Shown here: positions 14,963 through 23,570 of the stretch, piece by piece
How positions within the stretch are numbered: position 1 is the first letter of the stretch
Layout: every line of letters begins with the position of its first letter
NCBI GenBank assembly: GCA_964431385.1
Contig: CAYSJM010000034.1
Location: 1-34,123 of the forward strand
Origin: UTCHB3 sp964431385
GTDB lineage: Bacteria; Bacteroidota; Ignavibacteria; Ignavibacteriales; Ignavibacteriaceae
Direction: 5' to 3'
DNA: 34,123 bases
Notes under the pieces: generated by a model
What the model saw: the letters and a program-made list of their open reading frames with translations, nothing else
Databases searched by the model: none
Told to the model about the DNA's origin: nothing
Translations under genes and position numbers: made by a program

Positions 14963-16777
14963 ATGCACAAACTGGCTGTCCTGATATTCACATTTGCCTT
15001 TTTTGTCAACGCTCAATCACTAAAACTTAACAAGGTGGAGCCCCCTAACTGGTGGGCAGGGATGACAAAAAACAAGATACAACTCATGGTTTACGGCGAA
15101 GGATTGTCAGGTGGAAGTGCCGCCTGCAAATCCGGCTTAAAAATTTTGGGTGTAAACAGTTACAACGACGGTTATCTCTTTATAGATGTTGAAATACCCT
15201 CCGACCTGAAACCGGGTAACCACGAAATTGAAATTAACTCAAAAGGTAAAACCGCAAAGTTAAATTTCCCCGTCCTCAAGAGAAGTGGAAAAACACCTGC
15301 CGGATTCTCAGTTGATGATGTTATTTACCTTATTATGCCCGACAGATTTGTGAACGGCGATACTAAAAATGACGCTGTTAAAGGTCTTTCTGAATCAGTC
15401 GATAGAGGGTTTTACGACGGAAGACACGGTGGCGATCTTCAAGGGATAATAAATAAACTTGACTACCTGAAGGAACTTGGAATAACTGCCCTGTGGCTTA
15501 CCCCCGTGGTCGAAAACAACACCTACAGAAGTTACCACGGTTATTCATCTACCGATTTTTATACCGTTGACGCTCGTCTCGGTGATAACGCTCTCTACAA
15601 AAAAATGGTTGAAGAAGCACAAAAAAGGGGAATAAAGGTTATTCTCGATCATGTAGCCAACCACTTCAGCAAAGACCACCAATGGGCAAAGTCGCTGCCT
15701 CACCCAACCTGGGTAAATGGTACACTTCAGAATCCTCCACCCCCCATGCATCATAAACAGGTATTTCCTGACATAAACAGCGACAGTTCCACTATTAAAA
15801 AAGTGATTGAAGGCTGGTTCACCGACTATATGCCCGATTTTAACCAAACAAACAGCTTTGTGGCAAATTATATAACACAAAACACTATCTGGTGGGTGGA
15901 ATTTGCCGGACTCGATGGTATTCGCGAGGATACTTACCCTTACAACCACGAAGGTTACATGGCTGAGTGGGCTAAAGAATTAAAGGCGGAATATCCTTCA
16001 ATCAAAATTGTTGCTGAGGTTTGGACGGGTGAACCTGCATTTCTTTCCTATTACCAAAGTGGTAGCAGAACCCGAAAAAACTTTGATAACTACATTCAAT
16101 CACTCACCGATTTTGGATTAAGAGATGTAATCTACAACTGGCTTGAAGGGAAAGGGAATTTTTATAAAGTTTATAACGCTATTGCAATGGATTTCCTTTA
16201 CGCCGATGCGAATGATCTTGTAACTTTTATCGACAACCATGACATAAACCGTGCCATGTTCGGTGCCAACGGAAATGAACAAAAAGTTAAAAGTGCCCTC
16301 ACCCTGTTGCTGACCACGAGAGGAATACCTCAAATTTTTTACGGAACTGAAATTGGTATTAAAGGAACGGATCATCACGGATATCTTAGAGCGGATTTCC
16401 CCGGAGGATGGAAGGAAGACCCCAGAGATGCATTCACAGAAGCCGGTAGAACCGTTTCAGAAAATGAAATGTATGACCACCTAAAGAAATTAATTGAGAT
16501 AAGGGAAAACAACGCAGCTTTCAGGCATGGAAAACTAACTCATTTCCCACCGGAAAATGATATTTATGTCTATTTCAGAGAATTAAATGGCGAAAAATTT
16601 ATGGTTGCCATTAATGGAAATGACAAGGAAAAATCGGTTGGAATGGGAAACTTTGGAGAAAGGCTGAATGGCGTTTCCTCAGGGACAGATCTCTTAACAA
16701 GTGACGAGATCAAAATTGCACCCGATAGGAAATTGGTTCTCCCGGGTTATTCTTCGGTGGTTCTTAAATTAAAATAG
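14963..16777 (+). CDS. Secreted GH13 alpha-amylase (SusA/neopullulanase-like)
   Basis: This periplasmic enzyme cleaves alpha-1,4 glucans into short maltodextrins or maltose. The 604-residue protein starts with a signal peptide (MHKLAVLIFTFAFFVNAQS). An immunoglobulin-like N-terminal domain follows to about residue 110, as in cyclomaltodextrinase-type enzymes, then the TIM barrel (about 115-520) and a C-terminal beta domain. All catalytic motifs are present: region I DHVANH, region II GLDGIREDTYPY with nucleophile D323, region III EVW with acid/base E352, and region IV FIDNHD with D427. The REDTYPY form of region II is typical of SusA-like neopullulanases. It is a single-gene unit without SusC/SusD partners. 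Its glucose could feed the glucokinase and pentose phosphate operon at 26-33 kb, by inference. Confidence 0.92.
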   Translation: MHKLAVLIFTFAFFVNAQSLKLNKVEPPNWWAGMTKNKIQLMVYGEGLSGGSAACKSGLKILGVNSYNDGYLFIDVEIPSDLKPGNHEIEINSKGKTAKLNFPVLKRSGKTPAGFSVDDVIYLIMPDRFVNGDTKNDAVKGLSESVDRGFYDGRHGGDLQGIINKLDYLKELGITALWLTPVVENNTYRSYHGYSSTDFYTVDARLGDNALYKKMVEEAQKRGIKVILDHVANHFSKDHQWAKSLPHPTWVNGTLQNPPPPMHHKQVFPDINSDSSTIKKVIEGWFTDYMPDFNQTNSFVANYITQNTIWWVEFAGLDGIREDTYPYNHEGYMAEWAKELKAEYPSIKIVAEVWTGEPAFLSYYQSGSRTRKNFDNYIQSLTDFGLRDVIYNWLEGKGNFYKVYNAIAMDFLYADANDLVTFIDNHDINRAMFGANGNEQKVKSALTLLLTTRGIPQIFYGTEIGIKGTDHHGYLRADFPGGWKEDPRDAFTEAGRTVSENEMYDHLKKLIEIRENNAAFRHGKLTHFPPENDIYVYFRELNGEKFMVAINGNDKEKSVGMGNFGERLNGVSSGTDLLTSDEIKIAPDRKLVLPGYSSVVLKLK

Positions 16778-16795
16778 TTGTTTTTTTTGAAGTGA

Positions 16796-16832
16796 GGGAA
16801 GAGTAAATTAAAACTGTTATTTTACTCTTCCC
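16796..16832. terminator. Hairpin between convergent amylase and TlpA genes
   Basis: A perfect 12-bp inverted repeat (16796-16807 and 16821-16832) with a 13-base loop lies between the two converging stop codons. The following T-run is short (TTT), so termination may be weak or helped by the stem alone. Confidence 0.55.
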
Positions 16833-16842
16833 TTTAAGAAAA

Positions 16843-17391
16843 TTACTTTAAGCTGTTAATAGCAGATTCGTAAGCGGAGATATCAACCAGTCCAACATGT
16901 TTTTCAACGATATTTCCTTCTCTGTCGATAATGAAGGATGTTGGAATTGATTCGATGCCACCATAAGCCTGTGACACTTCATTTGTGTAGTAGGCAACGG
17001 GGTAATTTACATTTTTAGCCTGAAGAAAGCCGGGGACATCACCAACTGTGGCTGCATCATCAACCGATATTCCAATTACTACCAGGTCATCACCATATTT
17101 TTTCTGTAGTTCCACAAGATCAGGAACACCCTTTACACAGGGAGGGCACCAGGTAGCCCAAAAATCGACGATTACAATTTTGCCTTTGTAGTCGGAAAGT
17201 TTAATATCCATTCCCCCTTTTGCATTTTTAAGGGAAAAATCGGCTGCTTTTACCTTGGTTGCAGTCGGTTGTGGTTCATTCTTTTCCGTTTTTTTATTCT
17301 CAGCGGGTTGTTCCTGAGTTTTTTTGTTGCAGGCTGTGAAAGCAAAAACTGAAACAACGAGCAGAACCGCTATCGTTAACTTGATTTTCAT
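16843..17391 (-). CDS. TlpA-family thioredoxin-like lipoprotein
   Basis: The protein is a membrane-anchored periplasmic thiol-disulfide oxidoreductase. A lipoprotein signal ends in FTAC with C21 as the lipidated residue, and a Lys/Glu/Gln/Pro-rich linker runs to about residue 46. The redoxin domain (about 48-182) carries WCPPC with cysteines 82 and 85, the cis-proline P150 in IPTSF, and the VIGISVDD segment typical of TlpA/ResA. Relatives reduce apocytochrome or other periplasmic cysteines, so it could help mature c-type cytochromes such as the one at 9432, but that link is inference. An AGGAG ribosome site lies seven bases ahead of the ATG. It follows the small membrane-protein gene by 53 bases on the same strand. 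Confidence 0.9.
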   Translation of the reverse strand: MKIKLTIAVLLVVSVFAFTACNKKTQEQPAENKKTEKNEPQPTATKVKAADFSLKNAKGGMDIKLSDYKGKIVIVDFWATWCPPCVKGVPDLVELQKKYGDDLVVIGISVDDAATVGDVPGFLQAKNVNYPVAYYTNEVSQAYGGIESIPTSFIIDREGNIVEKHVGLVDISAYESAINSLK

Positions 17392-17444
17392 TAATATCTC
17401 CTAAAAAAGTTGTTTGAGTTAGATGAAAATTGGTTGTAAAAGAT

Positions 17445-17723
17445 TCAATTATTTTTACTGACGCTGTCTTTATGAACGGTATCTTTTGCAGCTACATCAC
17501 TTTTGAGCATATTTTTTACGCTGTCGGGGGTGATACCAGCCGGCAGATTACCGCTCACAGGCTCAGTACGGGTGTTGTTCAGGATCAGAAAAAAGACTAC
17601 AACTATACCAAAAGCTATACCCTGGATCCAGCTTTTGTGCTTTCTATAATAAGCAAGCCACTCGGGAACCGGTTTTTCGTTCTCTTTTTTTCCGATTTTT
17701 CGTTCTTTGTTTTCTTTTGCCAT
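17445..17723 (-). CDS. Small single-pass membrane protein, function unknown
   Basis: The 92-residue protein has a strongly basic and acidic N-terminal tail (KENKERKIGKKENEK), one membrane helix at about residues 34-49 (IQGIAFGIVVVFFLIL) and a polar C-terminal half that would face the periplasm. I do not recognise it. GGAAGTTA precedes the ATG. It is the first gene of a two-gene unit with the TlpA lipoprotein, which suggests a supporting role in the same thiol-redox function, and it diverges from the mrp operon across 179 bases of AT-rich DNA. Confidence 0.7.
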   Translation of the reverse strand: MAKENKERKIGKKENEKPVPEWLAYYRKHKSWIQGIAFGIVVVFFLILNNTRTEPVSGNLPAGITPDSVKNMLKSDVAAKDTVHKDSVSKNN

Positions 17724-17902
17724 TAACTTCCATTTCGTGAAAATTCTTAAATCAGTTCTTAAAAATAAGGGAATAAATGAAGAAAACTATACCCAAAATT
17801 TAATATCAGGAACTCACAACAGTCGTATAGCGTTATAAATTAAAGCAGTATTGCTAAAAAATCAAGAAGAAGTTACACTAAAGAGAGATTATTTCGAACA
17901 GA

Positions 17903-20194
17903 ATGCTTATACTTCAAGTTCTACTTCCCTTCCTTTTTGCTCCGCTCGTCCCAGTTATTTCTAAAAATATCAGCGGAAGAGTTATGGGGATTCTTTTCTC
18001 TCTCCTTCCTTTTGGGCTGTTTCTTCTATTTCTTTTTGATTATGTCAGTTTACCCGCCGGTGGTTTCCCCCCAACTGTTTATGAGTGGATTCCAGCTCTT
18101 GGAATCGATTTAGCTATGCGTGCCGATGGTTTGGGGCTCTTGTTTGGGTTGATAATAACGGGAATTGGGGCTGCCGTCTTCCTTTTCGCCGGCAATTATC
18201 TTGGGGATGGCACAGAAACACGGAAATTTTACATCTATATTCTTTTATTCATGGGGGCGATGCTCGGAGTCGTTTTCTCCGATAACCTGTTACTCCTTTT
18301 CATCTTTTGGGAACTCACTTCCCTCTCTTCATTTCTGCTCATCGGCTTTAAACATAAATATATTGAATCGAGATACGCCGCACTTCAAGCCTTGCTCGTA
18401 ACAGGACTCGGTGGTTTATCTCTCCTCGCAGCGGTTATCCTGATCTATCTTTCAGCCGGTACTTTTTCAATTTCAGAATTGATCAAAATGCCCTCATTGG
18501 TAACCGGAAGTGAAAATCTCACAGCTATTATCTTACTCCTCCTGTTGGGAGCTTTCACAAAATCTGCACAGTTTCCATTCCATTTTTGGCTGCCAAATGC
18601 GATGGAAGCACCAACTCCGGTGAGTGCTTATCTGCATTCTGCCACTATGGTAAAAGCCGGCGTATTCCTTGTGGCACGGATGAATCCTGTTTTTGCAGAA
18701 ATTGGATTATGGAGTGATCTGCTCCTCTGGTTTGGCGGATACACAATGTTTTTGGGTGCATTTCTTGCCCTGAAACAGACCGATCTTAAAAAAATACTCG
18801 CCTATACCACTTTGAGTGTGCTCGGCACTCTGATTATGCTCCTCGGCTACGGTACCGAATTTGCAATAAAAACCATGACCATCTACCTCGTTGCCCATGC
18901 TCTTTATAAAGGGACCCTCTTCCTGACTGCGGGTGCCATCGACCATTCAACCGGAACAAGGGATGTGCGGCTACTCGGTGGTCTCGCAAAAAAAATGCCA
19001 AAAACCGCTTTTGCCGGGGTTGCGGCTGCTCTTTCGATGTCCGGAGTTATTCCTTTTATCGGGTTTATCGGGAAAGAATATTTATACGAAAACTCACTGA
19101 AGGGTGAACCAATTCTTATTTTTGGGGTACTGTTTGCAGGTGTTGTGATGGTTTATTCAGCGATTCAGACCGGTTTACATCCATTTTTTGGAAAAGGAGG
19201 CGAAACCCCCAAACAACCACACGAGGGTGACTTTACATTAACTCTCGGAATTGTGGTTACTGCCACTCTCGGCATCGTCCTGGGTTTGTTTGCCTCACCT
19301 GCCCTCTCTTATATCGCTTCTAATTCTGTCTCAGCCGTCACGGGTAAAGAAGTGGTGATAAAAACCGGACTTTGGCACGGATTTAATTTCGTTTTTCTTC
19401 TCAGTCTCGCAACTCTCGCTGCTGGTTACGGTTTTTATAAAACCAGAGAGAAATTTTACCTGCTCCCGCAGGTTTATGGTCCACTCGAATATTTGATGCC
19501 TTCCAAATTATATGACAAGGCACTTAAACTGTTGGTCCTCACTTCAAAAAAGCAAACTTCGTTTTTTCAGAATGGCTATCTGAGATATTACATTATCACA
19601 ATTTTTGGAACGGCTACACTTCTTGCCGGCGGGTATTTTTTCCTCCATCTCGATCTGAATTCCATTAAATTAGATACCGGAATCGAAGTCTATGAAGCTT
19701 TTGTCGGGTTGATGATGATTTCCGGTGCTCTGATTGCCGCTACGGCTAAAAGCAGGCTTTTTGCCGTTATTGGATTGGGTGTTACGGGATTTGGTGTGGC
19801 AATTGTCTTCATAATGTATGGAGCCCCCGACCTCGCATTAACGCAATTTTCGATCGAAACTTTATCCGTTATCCTTTTTGTATTGGCACTCTACAAATTG
19901 CCCCTCTTTTTGAAGATTTCCAATACTCGTGTGAAAATCAGAGATGTAATTATCGCTTCATCCGTCGGAATTTTCATCACATTTGTAATTCTGGCTGTCT
20001 ATTCCGTTGAACACAGCACTGCTCTGAAAGAATTTTTCGCTGAAAAAAGTTTAACCGATGGAAAGGGAAGAAATATAGTTAATGTAATTCTTGTCGATTT
20101 TAGATCAATTGATACCATGGGTGAAATCACTGTCTTGGGAATTGCCGCCATCGGAATATATGGTCTTGTGAAATTAATAAGGAAGGGGGGATAA
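17903..20194 (+). CDS. mrpA: Na+/H+ antiporter subunit MrpA
   Basis: MrpA is the largest subunit of the multisubunit Mrp cation/proton antiporter and is related to complex I subunit NuoL. The 763 residues are almost all membrane helices. The antiporter core (about 60-400) includes the conserved transmembrane lysine K251 in LHSATMVKAGVF and an HALYKGTLF segment. A DUF4040/MbhD-like region lies at about 594-665 (YEAFVGLMMISGALIA, YGAPDLALTQFSIE). An MbhE-like tail with TMGEITVLGIAAIG ends the protein. This A-plus-D-plus-E layout is the normal fused form, at slightly below the usual ~800 residues. It leads a seven-gene operon. The antiporter uses the proton gradient to expel sodium and supports salt and alkaline tolerance. 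Confidence 0.93.
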   Translation: MLILQVLLPFLFAPLVPVISKNISGRVMGILFSLLPFGLFLLFLFDYVSLPAGGFPPTVYEWIPALGIDLAMRADGLGLLFGLIITGIGAAVFLFAGNYLGDGTETRKFYIYILLFMGAMLGVVFSDNLLLLFIFWELTSLSSFLLIGFKHKYIESRYAALQALLVTGLGGLSLLAAVILIYLSAGTFSISELIKMPSLVTGSENLTAIILLLLLGAFTKSAQFPFHFWLPNAMEAPTPVSAYLHSATMVKAGVFLVARMNPVFAEIGLWSDLLLWFGGYTMFLGAFLALKQTDLKKILAYTTLSVLGTLIMLLGYGTEFAIKTMTIYLVAHALYKGTLFLTAGAIDHSTGTRDVRLLGGLAKKMPKTAFAGVAAALSMSGVIPFIGFIGKEYLYENSLKGEPILIFGVLFAGVVMVYSAIQTGLHPFFGKGGETPKQPHEGDFTLTLGIVVTATLGIVLGLFASPALSYIASNSVSAVTGKEVVIKTGLWHGFNFVFLLSLATLAAGYGFYKTREKFYLLPQVYGPLEYLMPSKLYDKALKLLVLTSKKQTSFFQNGYLRYYIITIFGTATLLAGGYFFLHLDLNSIKLDTGIEVYEAFVGLMMISGALIAATAKSRLFAVIGLGVTGFGVAIVFIMYGAPDLALTQFSIETLSVILFVLALYKLPLFLKISNTRVKIRDVIIASSVGIFITFVILAVYSVEHSTALKEFFAEKSLTDGKGRNIVNVILVDFRSIDTMGEITVLGIAAIGIYGLVKLIRKGG

Positions 20195-20614
20195 ATGCCG
20201 AGCCTCATCTTAAGAACTGCCGTTAGATATGTAATGCCGGGCTTGTTCCTTTTTTCCCTCTTTTTACTTTTCCGCGGACATAATGAACCGGGAGGTGGAT
20301 TTGTTGGCGGACTCGTTGCCTCGGCTGCTATTGTACTTTATACCCTTTCTTCCGGGGTTAAAGAAGCAAGCTCAATGTTGCGGGTTTCACCTTCAACATT
20401 AATTGCAGTCGGGCTGTTATTGGCTTTTATAGCCGGATTCCCCGGACTTATAGCCGGTGGTGAATTTATGCAAGGGGTGTGGCTCGACTTAAAAATACCG
20501 GTCATCGGGAAGTTTGGAACTCCCGTTCTCTTCGATACCGGAGTCTATCTATTGGTTACCGGAATGGTGGTTAAGGTTATCTTTACCCTGGCAGAAAATG
20601 AGGAGGAGGAGTGA
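20195..20614 (+). CDS. mrpB: Na+/H+ antiporter subunit MrpB
   Basis: This 139-residue subunit has four predicted membrane helices and the family hallmark GHNEPGGGFVGGL near residues 28-40. A later PVLFDTGVYLLV segment is also typical. The ATG directly follows the mrpA stop (TAAATG), with a purine-rich AAGGGGGG upstream, so translation is coupled. It forms a module with MrpA and MrpC. The length is normal. Confidence 0.93.
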   Translation: MPSLILRTAVRYVMPGLFLFSLFLLFRGHNEPGGGFVGGLVASAAIVLYTLSSGVKEASSMLRVSPSTLIAVGLLLAFIAGFPGLIAGGEFMQGVWLDLKIPVIGKFGTPVLFDTGVYLLVTGMVVKVIFTLAENEEEE

Positions 20615-20615
20615 T

Positions 20616-20969
20616 ATGGTTCTGTTCCTCGCTATAGTCACCGGTATTTTAACTACTGTAGGGATTTATATGATCCTCCGCAGAAGTATGGTTAAAATGA
20701 TAATCGGACTCGCATTTTTGGGTCATGCTGCTAACCTTCTTATTTTTACAATTGGAAGAATAACACAGGGTAAAGCCGCTTTTATTCCCGAAGGGATGGA
20801 CTCACCGTTTGAACCATTTGCAGACCCACTTCCACAAGCTTTGATATTAACTGCCATTGTTATCGGATTTGGTGTGCAGGCGTTTTTAATTGTTCTCTTT
20901 AAACAGAACTACAAGGCTATTCAGTCGGACGATCTGGATGATATGAACACAACGGACAGGCTGGGTTGA
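20616..20969 (+). CDS. mrpC: Na+/H+ antiporter subunit MrpC
   Basis: MrpC is a NuoK-like subunit of three membrane helices. The 117-residue protein begins MVLFLAIVTGILTTVG and carries the characteristic LGHAANLLIFTIGR and DPLPQALILTAIVIGFG motifs. The start at 20616 is chosen because a very strong AGGAGGAGGAG lies just upstream. An earlier in-frame start at 20514 would overlap mrpB by 100 bases and add a tail absent from the family. It lies one base after the mrpB stop. Confidence 0.93.
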   Translation: MVLFLAIVTGILTTVGIYMILRRSMVKMIIGLAFLGHAANLLIFTIGRITQGKAAFIPEGMDSPFEPFADPLPQALILTAIVIGFGVQAFLIVLFKQNYKAIQSDDLDDMNTTDRLG

Positions 20970-20970
20970 T

Positions 20971-22476
20971 ATGAACTTGATGATCCTTCTCCCTCTTCTG
21001 ATACCGTTTTTAGCTGCAATTCTTACTCTTTTCTTCAGGAAAAAGATTCAAGCACAAAGAATTGTCTTTTCTGCATCGTCTGGTCTTGTCCTTCTTGTCT
21101 CGATTTTCCTTCTGCACCATGTATTCACAGCGGGCACTTACGCTGTACAGGTCGGCGGATGGAAAGCCCCGTTTGGCATCTCATTTGTGGTTGACAAGCT
21201 GTCTGCCATTATGATAGCGATTTCGGGTCTGATGGCTTTTGCATCATCGTTCTTTGCGTTTGCCACGATAGACGCTGAAAGAGAAAAATTTGGATTTTAC
21301 ACCCTTCTCTCGACCCTTTTTATGGGGATAAACGGCAGCTTCTTAACAGGTGATATATTCAACCTTTATGTCTGGTTTGAAGTGATGTTGATGTCATCCT
21401 TCGTGCTTATATCTCTTGGTGGCACAAAACCACAGCTTGAAGGGGCGATAAAATATGTGACTCTCAATCTGATTTCTTCCAGCTTTTTTCTGATTGGGGT
21501 GGGAATTTTATACGGAATTGCAGGTTCCTTAAATATGGCTGATCTTGCAGTGAAGATTGGTGCACACCAGGAGCAATGGTTAACCACCACAGTGGCAATC
21601 TTTTTTCTGATTGCATTTGGAATTAAGTCGGCTGCATTTCCCCTTTTCTTCTGGTTGCCTGCATCATATCACACCCCACCTGCCGTAGTTTCAGCAGTAT
21701 TCGCAGGAATGCTGACAAAAGTTGGCATTTATGCGATGATCCGGGTTTTTACGCTGATTTTCAACAATAATCCCGAAGTCACGCACAACATTTTAATTGT
21801 GATGTCGGGCTTCACAATGGTTGTTGGTGTTCTCGGTGCTGCTGCCCAAAATGATATCAGACGGATACTTTCGTTCCATATCGTCAGCCAGATTGGCTAT
21901 ATGTTGATGGGGCTCGCTCTTAATTCTGTTGTCGCCCTCGCAGGTGCAATTTTCTACATTATGCACCATATTATTGTGAAGACAAACCTTTTCCTCGTTG
22001 GTGGAATTGTTAACGAAATTAAGGGGAGTTATTCTCTCGATAAACTTGGTGGTGTTTATAAAAAGTATCCACTCCTTGGTCTGCTTTTCCTCGTTCCGGC
22101 ACTTTCTCTCGCAGGAATACCCCCACTTTCCGGCTTTTGGGCGAAATTTTCGTTGGTGAAAGCAGGTTTTGAGGGGGAAGCATGGTTGATAACGGGTGTG
22201 TCTCTCTTCGTCTCCATCTTAACACTCTATTCGATGATGAAGATCTGGAATGAGGTGTTTTGGAAGGATATGCCTGATGGTGTGCCTGATATCGACAGAC
22301 TGCCTGCAATTCCAAAAAGAAAAATGATCTTACTTGTTGCTCCAGCTGTGGCTCTCGCCATTTGTACTTTGGTTATTGGGTTCTATACTGCTCCGTTTTT
22401 TGATGCCGCTGCAGAGTCTGCAAAAGAGTTGTTCAACAAATCAGATTATATAAACGCCGTGATGAGGTTAAAATGA
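20971..22476 (+). CDS. mrpD: Na+/H+ antiporter subunit MrpD
   Basis: MrpD is the second large NuoM/NuoN-like antiporter subunit and is thought to carry a proton path. The 501 residues make about 14 membrane helices. Visible motifs include FNLYVWFEVMLMSSF, where the glutamate is the conserved NuoM-type residue, the helix AGMLTKVGIYAMIR with K250, and MHHIIVKTNLFL with a second buried lysine. Spacing to mrpC is one base, and its stop overlaps the start of mrpE. Length and layout are those of the family. Confidence 0.94.
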   Translation: MNLMILLPLLIPFLAAILTLFFRKKIQAQRIVFSASSGLVLLVSIFLLHHVFTAGTYAVQVGGWKAPFGISFVVDKLSAIMIAISGLMAFASSFFAFATIDAEREKFGFYTLLSTLFMGINGSFLTGDIFNLYVWFEVMLMSSFVLISLGGTKPQLEGAIKYVTLNLISSSFFLIGVGILYGIAGSLNMADLAVKIGAHQEQWLTTTVAIFFLIAFGIKSAAFPLFFWLPASYHTPPAVVSAVFAGMLTKVGIYAMIRVFTLIFNNNPEVTHNILIVMSGFTMVVGVLGAAAQNDIRRILSFHIVSQIGYMLMGLALNSVVALAGAIFYIMHHIIVKTNLFLVGGIVNEIKGSYSLDKLGGVYKKYPLLGLLFLVPALSLAGIPPLSGFWAKFSLVKAGFEGEAWLITGVSLFVSILTLYSMMKIWNEVFWKDMPDGVPDIDRLPAIPKRKMILLVAPAVALAICTLVIGFYTAPFFDAAAESAKELFNKSDYINAVMRLK

Positions 22477-22949
22477 TGGGGAAACTTTCTCTTAATATTA
22501 CCCTCGCTGTGGTATGGATGTTCCTCTCAGGAAGTTTTGGTTTTCTGGCTCTAATAGAAGGGGCAGTTGTTGGATTTGGGGTGATCTTCCTGCTCGAAGG
22601 AGTAATCGGAGCTCACAACTATACACGAAAACTATTTAAAATTATCAACCTGATCTTTTTCTTTTTGTGGGAATTGCTGGTTTCAAACTACCGCGTCGCC
22701 ATTGAATTGCTGACACCCCGTTTTATCTCTGAACCTGCAATTGTGGCTGTTCCCCTGTCACTTAAAACTGATCTTCAGATTACTTTGCTCGCAAATCTCG
22801 TAACTCTTACGCCGGGAACACTGAGCATCGATGTATCGGATGATAAAAAATTCCTTTTTGTTCACTTGATGTATGGCGGAGACCCGGACAAAGCAATAGC
22901 TGATATTAAATCGGGATTCGAAAGAAGGATTATGGAGGTGTTTGAATAA
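22473..22949 (+). CDS. mrpE: Na+/H+ antiporter subunit MrpE
   Basis: MrpE has N-terminal membrane helices and a cytoplasmic C-terminal domain. The 158-residue protein shows LWELLVSNYRVAIELL, the family's helix-to-domain junction, followed by TLLANLVTLTPGTLSIDV, its best conserved signature. The ATG overlaps the mrpD stop as ATGA; a second ATG one codon later is an equally possible start. It is needed for assembly of the complex in studied organisms. Confidence 0.92.
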   Translation: MMGKLSLNITLAVVWMFLSGSFGFLALIEGAVVGFGVIFLLEGVIGAHNYTRKLFKIINLIFFFLWELLVSNYRVAIELLTPRFISEPAIVAVPLSLKTDLQITLLANLVTLTPGTLSIDVSDDKKFLFVHLMYGGDPDKAIADIKSGFERRIMEVFE

Positions 22950-23218
22950 TGTTTCTTGAATTTGCAGTTACTTACTCCCTTATTCTTATTACACTCTCCA
23001 TGCTGATTGTTGTTGTGCGTCTCGTAAAAGGTCCTCACACAGCCGACAGAGTAGTGGCACTCGATCTTACAACTTCAATCGCAATAGCCTTTATTGCGGT
23101 TTATTCGATAAAAACGGGTGAAACTTACATCCTCGATGCCGGATTAATATTGGGATTTGTAAGTTTTCTCGGCACGGCAGGGTTTGCCTATTATCTACAA
23201 CTACGGAGCAAAAAATGA
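22949..23218 (+). CDS. mrpF: Na+/H+ antiporter subunit MrpF
   Basis: This 89-residue protein has three membrane helices and the MrpF signature RLVKGPHTADRVVALDL near residues 24-40, followed by a YILDAGLILGFVSFLGT helix. The aspartates in these helices are the conserved residues of the family. The start overlaps the mrpE stop by one base (TAATG), and an AGGTG lies shortly upstream. Confidence 0.92.
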   Translation: MFLEFAVTYSLILITLSMLIVVVRLVKGPHTADRVVALDLTTSIAIAFIAVYSIKTGETYILDAGLILGFVSFLGTAGFAYYLQLRSKK

Positions 23219-23526
23219 GCGAAATACTAACGGGAAGTTTCTTGATTATCGGAAGTTTTGTAATTCTTCTTTCCGCTCTCGGTGTAGTAAAAATGCCCGA
23301 TATATACCTTCGTATGTCAGCAACTGCAAAGGCTGCAACTCTTGGTATTTCAATCATTCTTATTACAACAGGTTTCTATTTTGGGACCACAGAGATAATG
23401 TCCCGAACCATCCTCATCGTAATTTTCCTTATGATAACCGCACCTGTTGCTTCTCACCTTCTCGGCAGAGCTGCATATAAAAACAAGCTTCCTTTATGGA
23501 ACACAAAAAGGGACGATCTGGCTTAG
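23215..23526 (+). CDS. mrpG: Na+/H+ antiporter subunit MrpG
   Basis: The last subunit of the antiporter, with 103 residues and three membrane helices. The family motif LGVVKMPDIYLRMSATAKAATLG lies at about residues 22-44, here split as LGVVKMPDIYLRMS plus ATAKAATLG, and APVASHLLGRAAY closes the third helix. The ATG overlaps the mrpF stop as ATGA, with CGGAG upstream. It completes mrpABCDEFG with no gene missing or duplicated. Only 44 bases separate it from the convergent sugar transferase gene, and I see only weak hairpins there. Confidence 0.93.
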   Translation: MSEILTGSFLIIGSFVILLSALGVVKMPDIYLRMSATAKAATLGISIILITTGFYFGTTEIMSRTILIVIFLMITAPVASHLLGRAAYKNKLPLWNTKRDDLA

Positions 23527-23570
23527 GGATTACTGTAGCGAGGGGTTCAGCAGAGGGGCTGACTAACTTC

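Noticed and set aside
15545..15949. 134-residue minus-strand open frame
   Set aside because: It is antisense to the catalytic core of the amylase, whose coding frame is certain.
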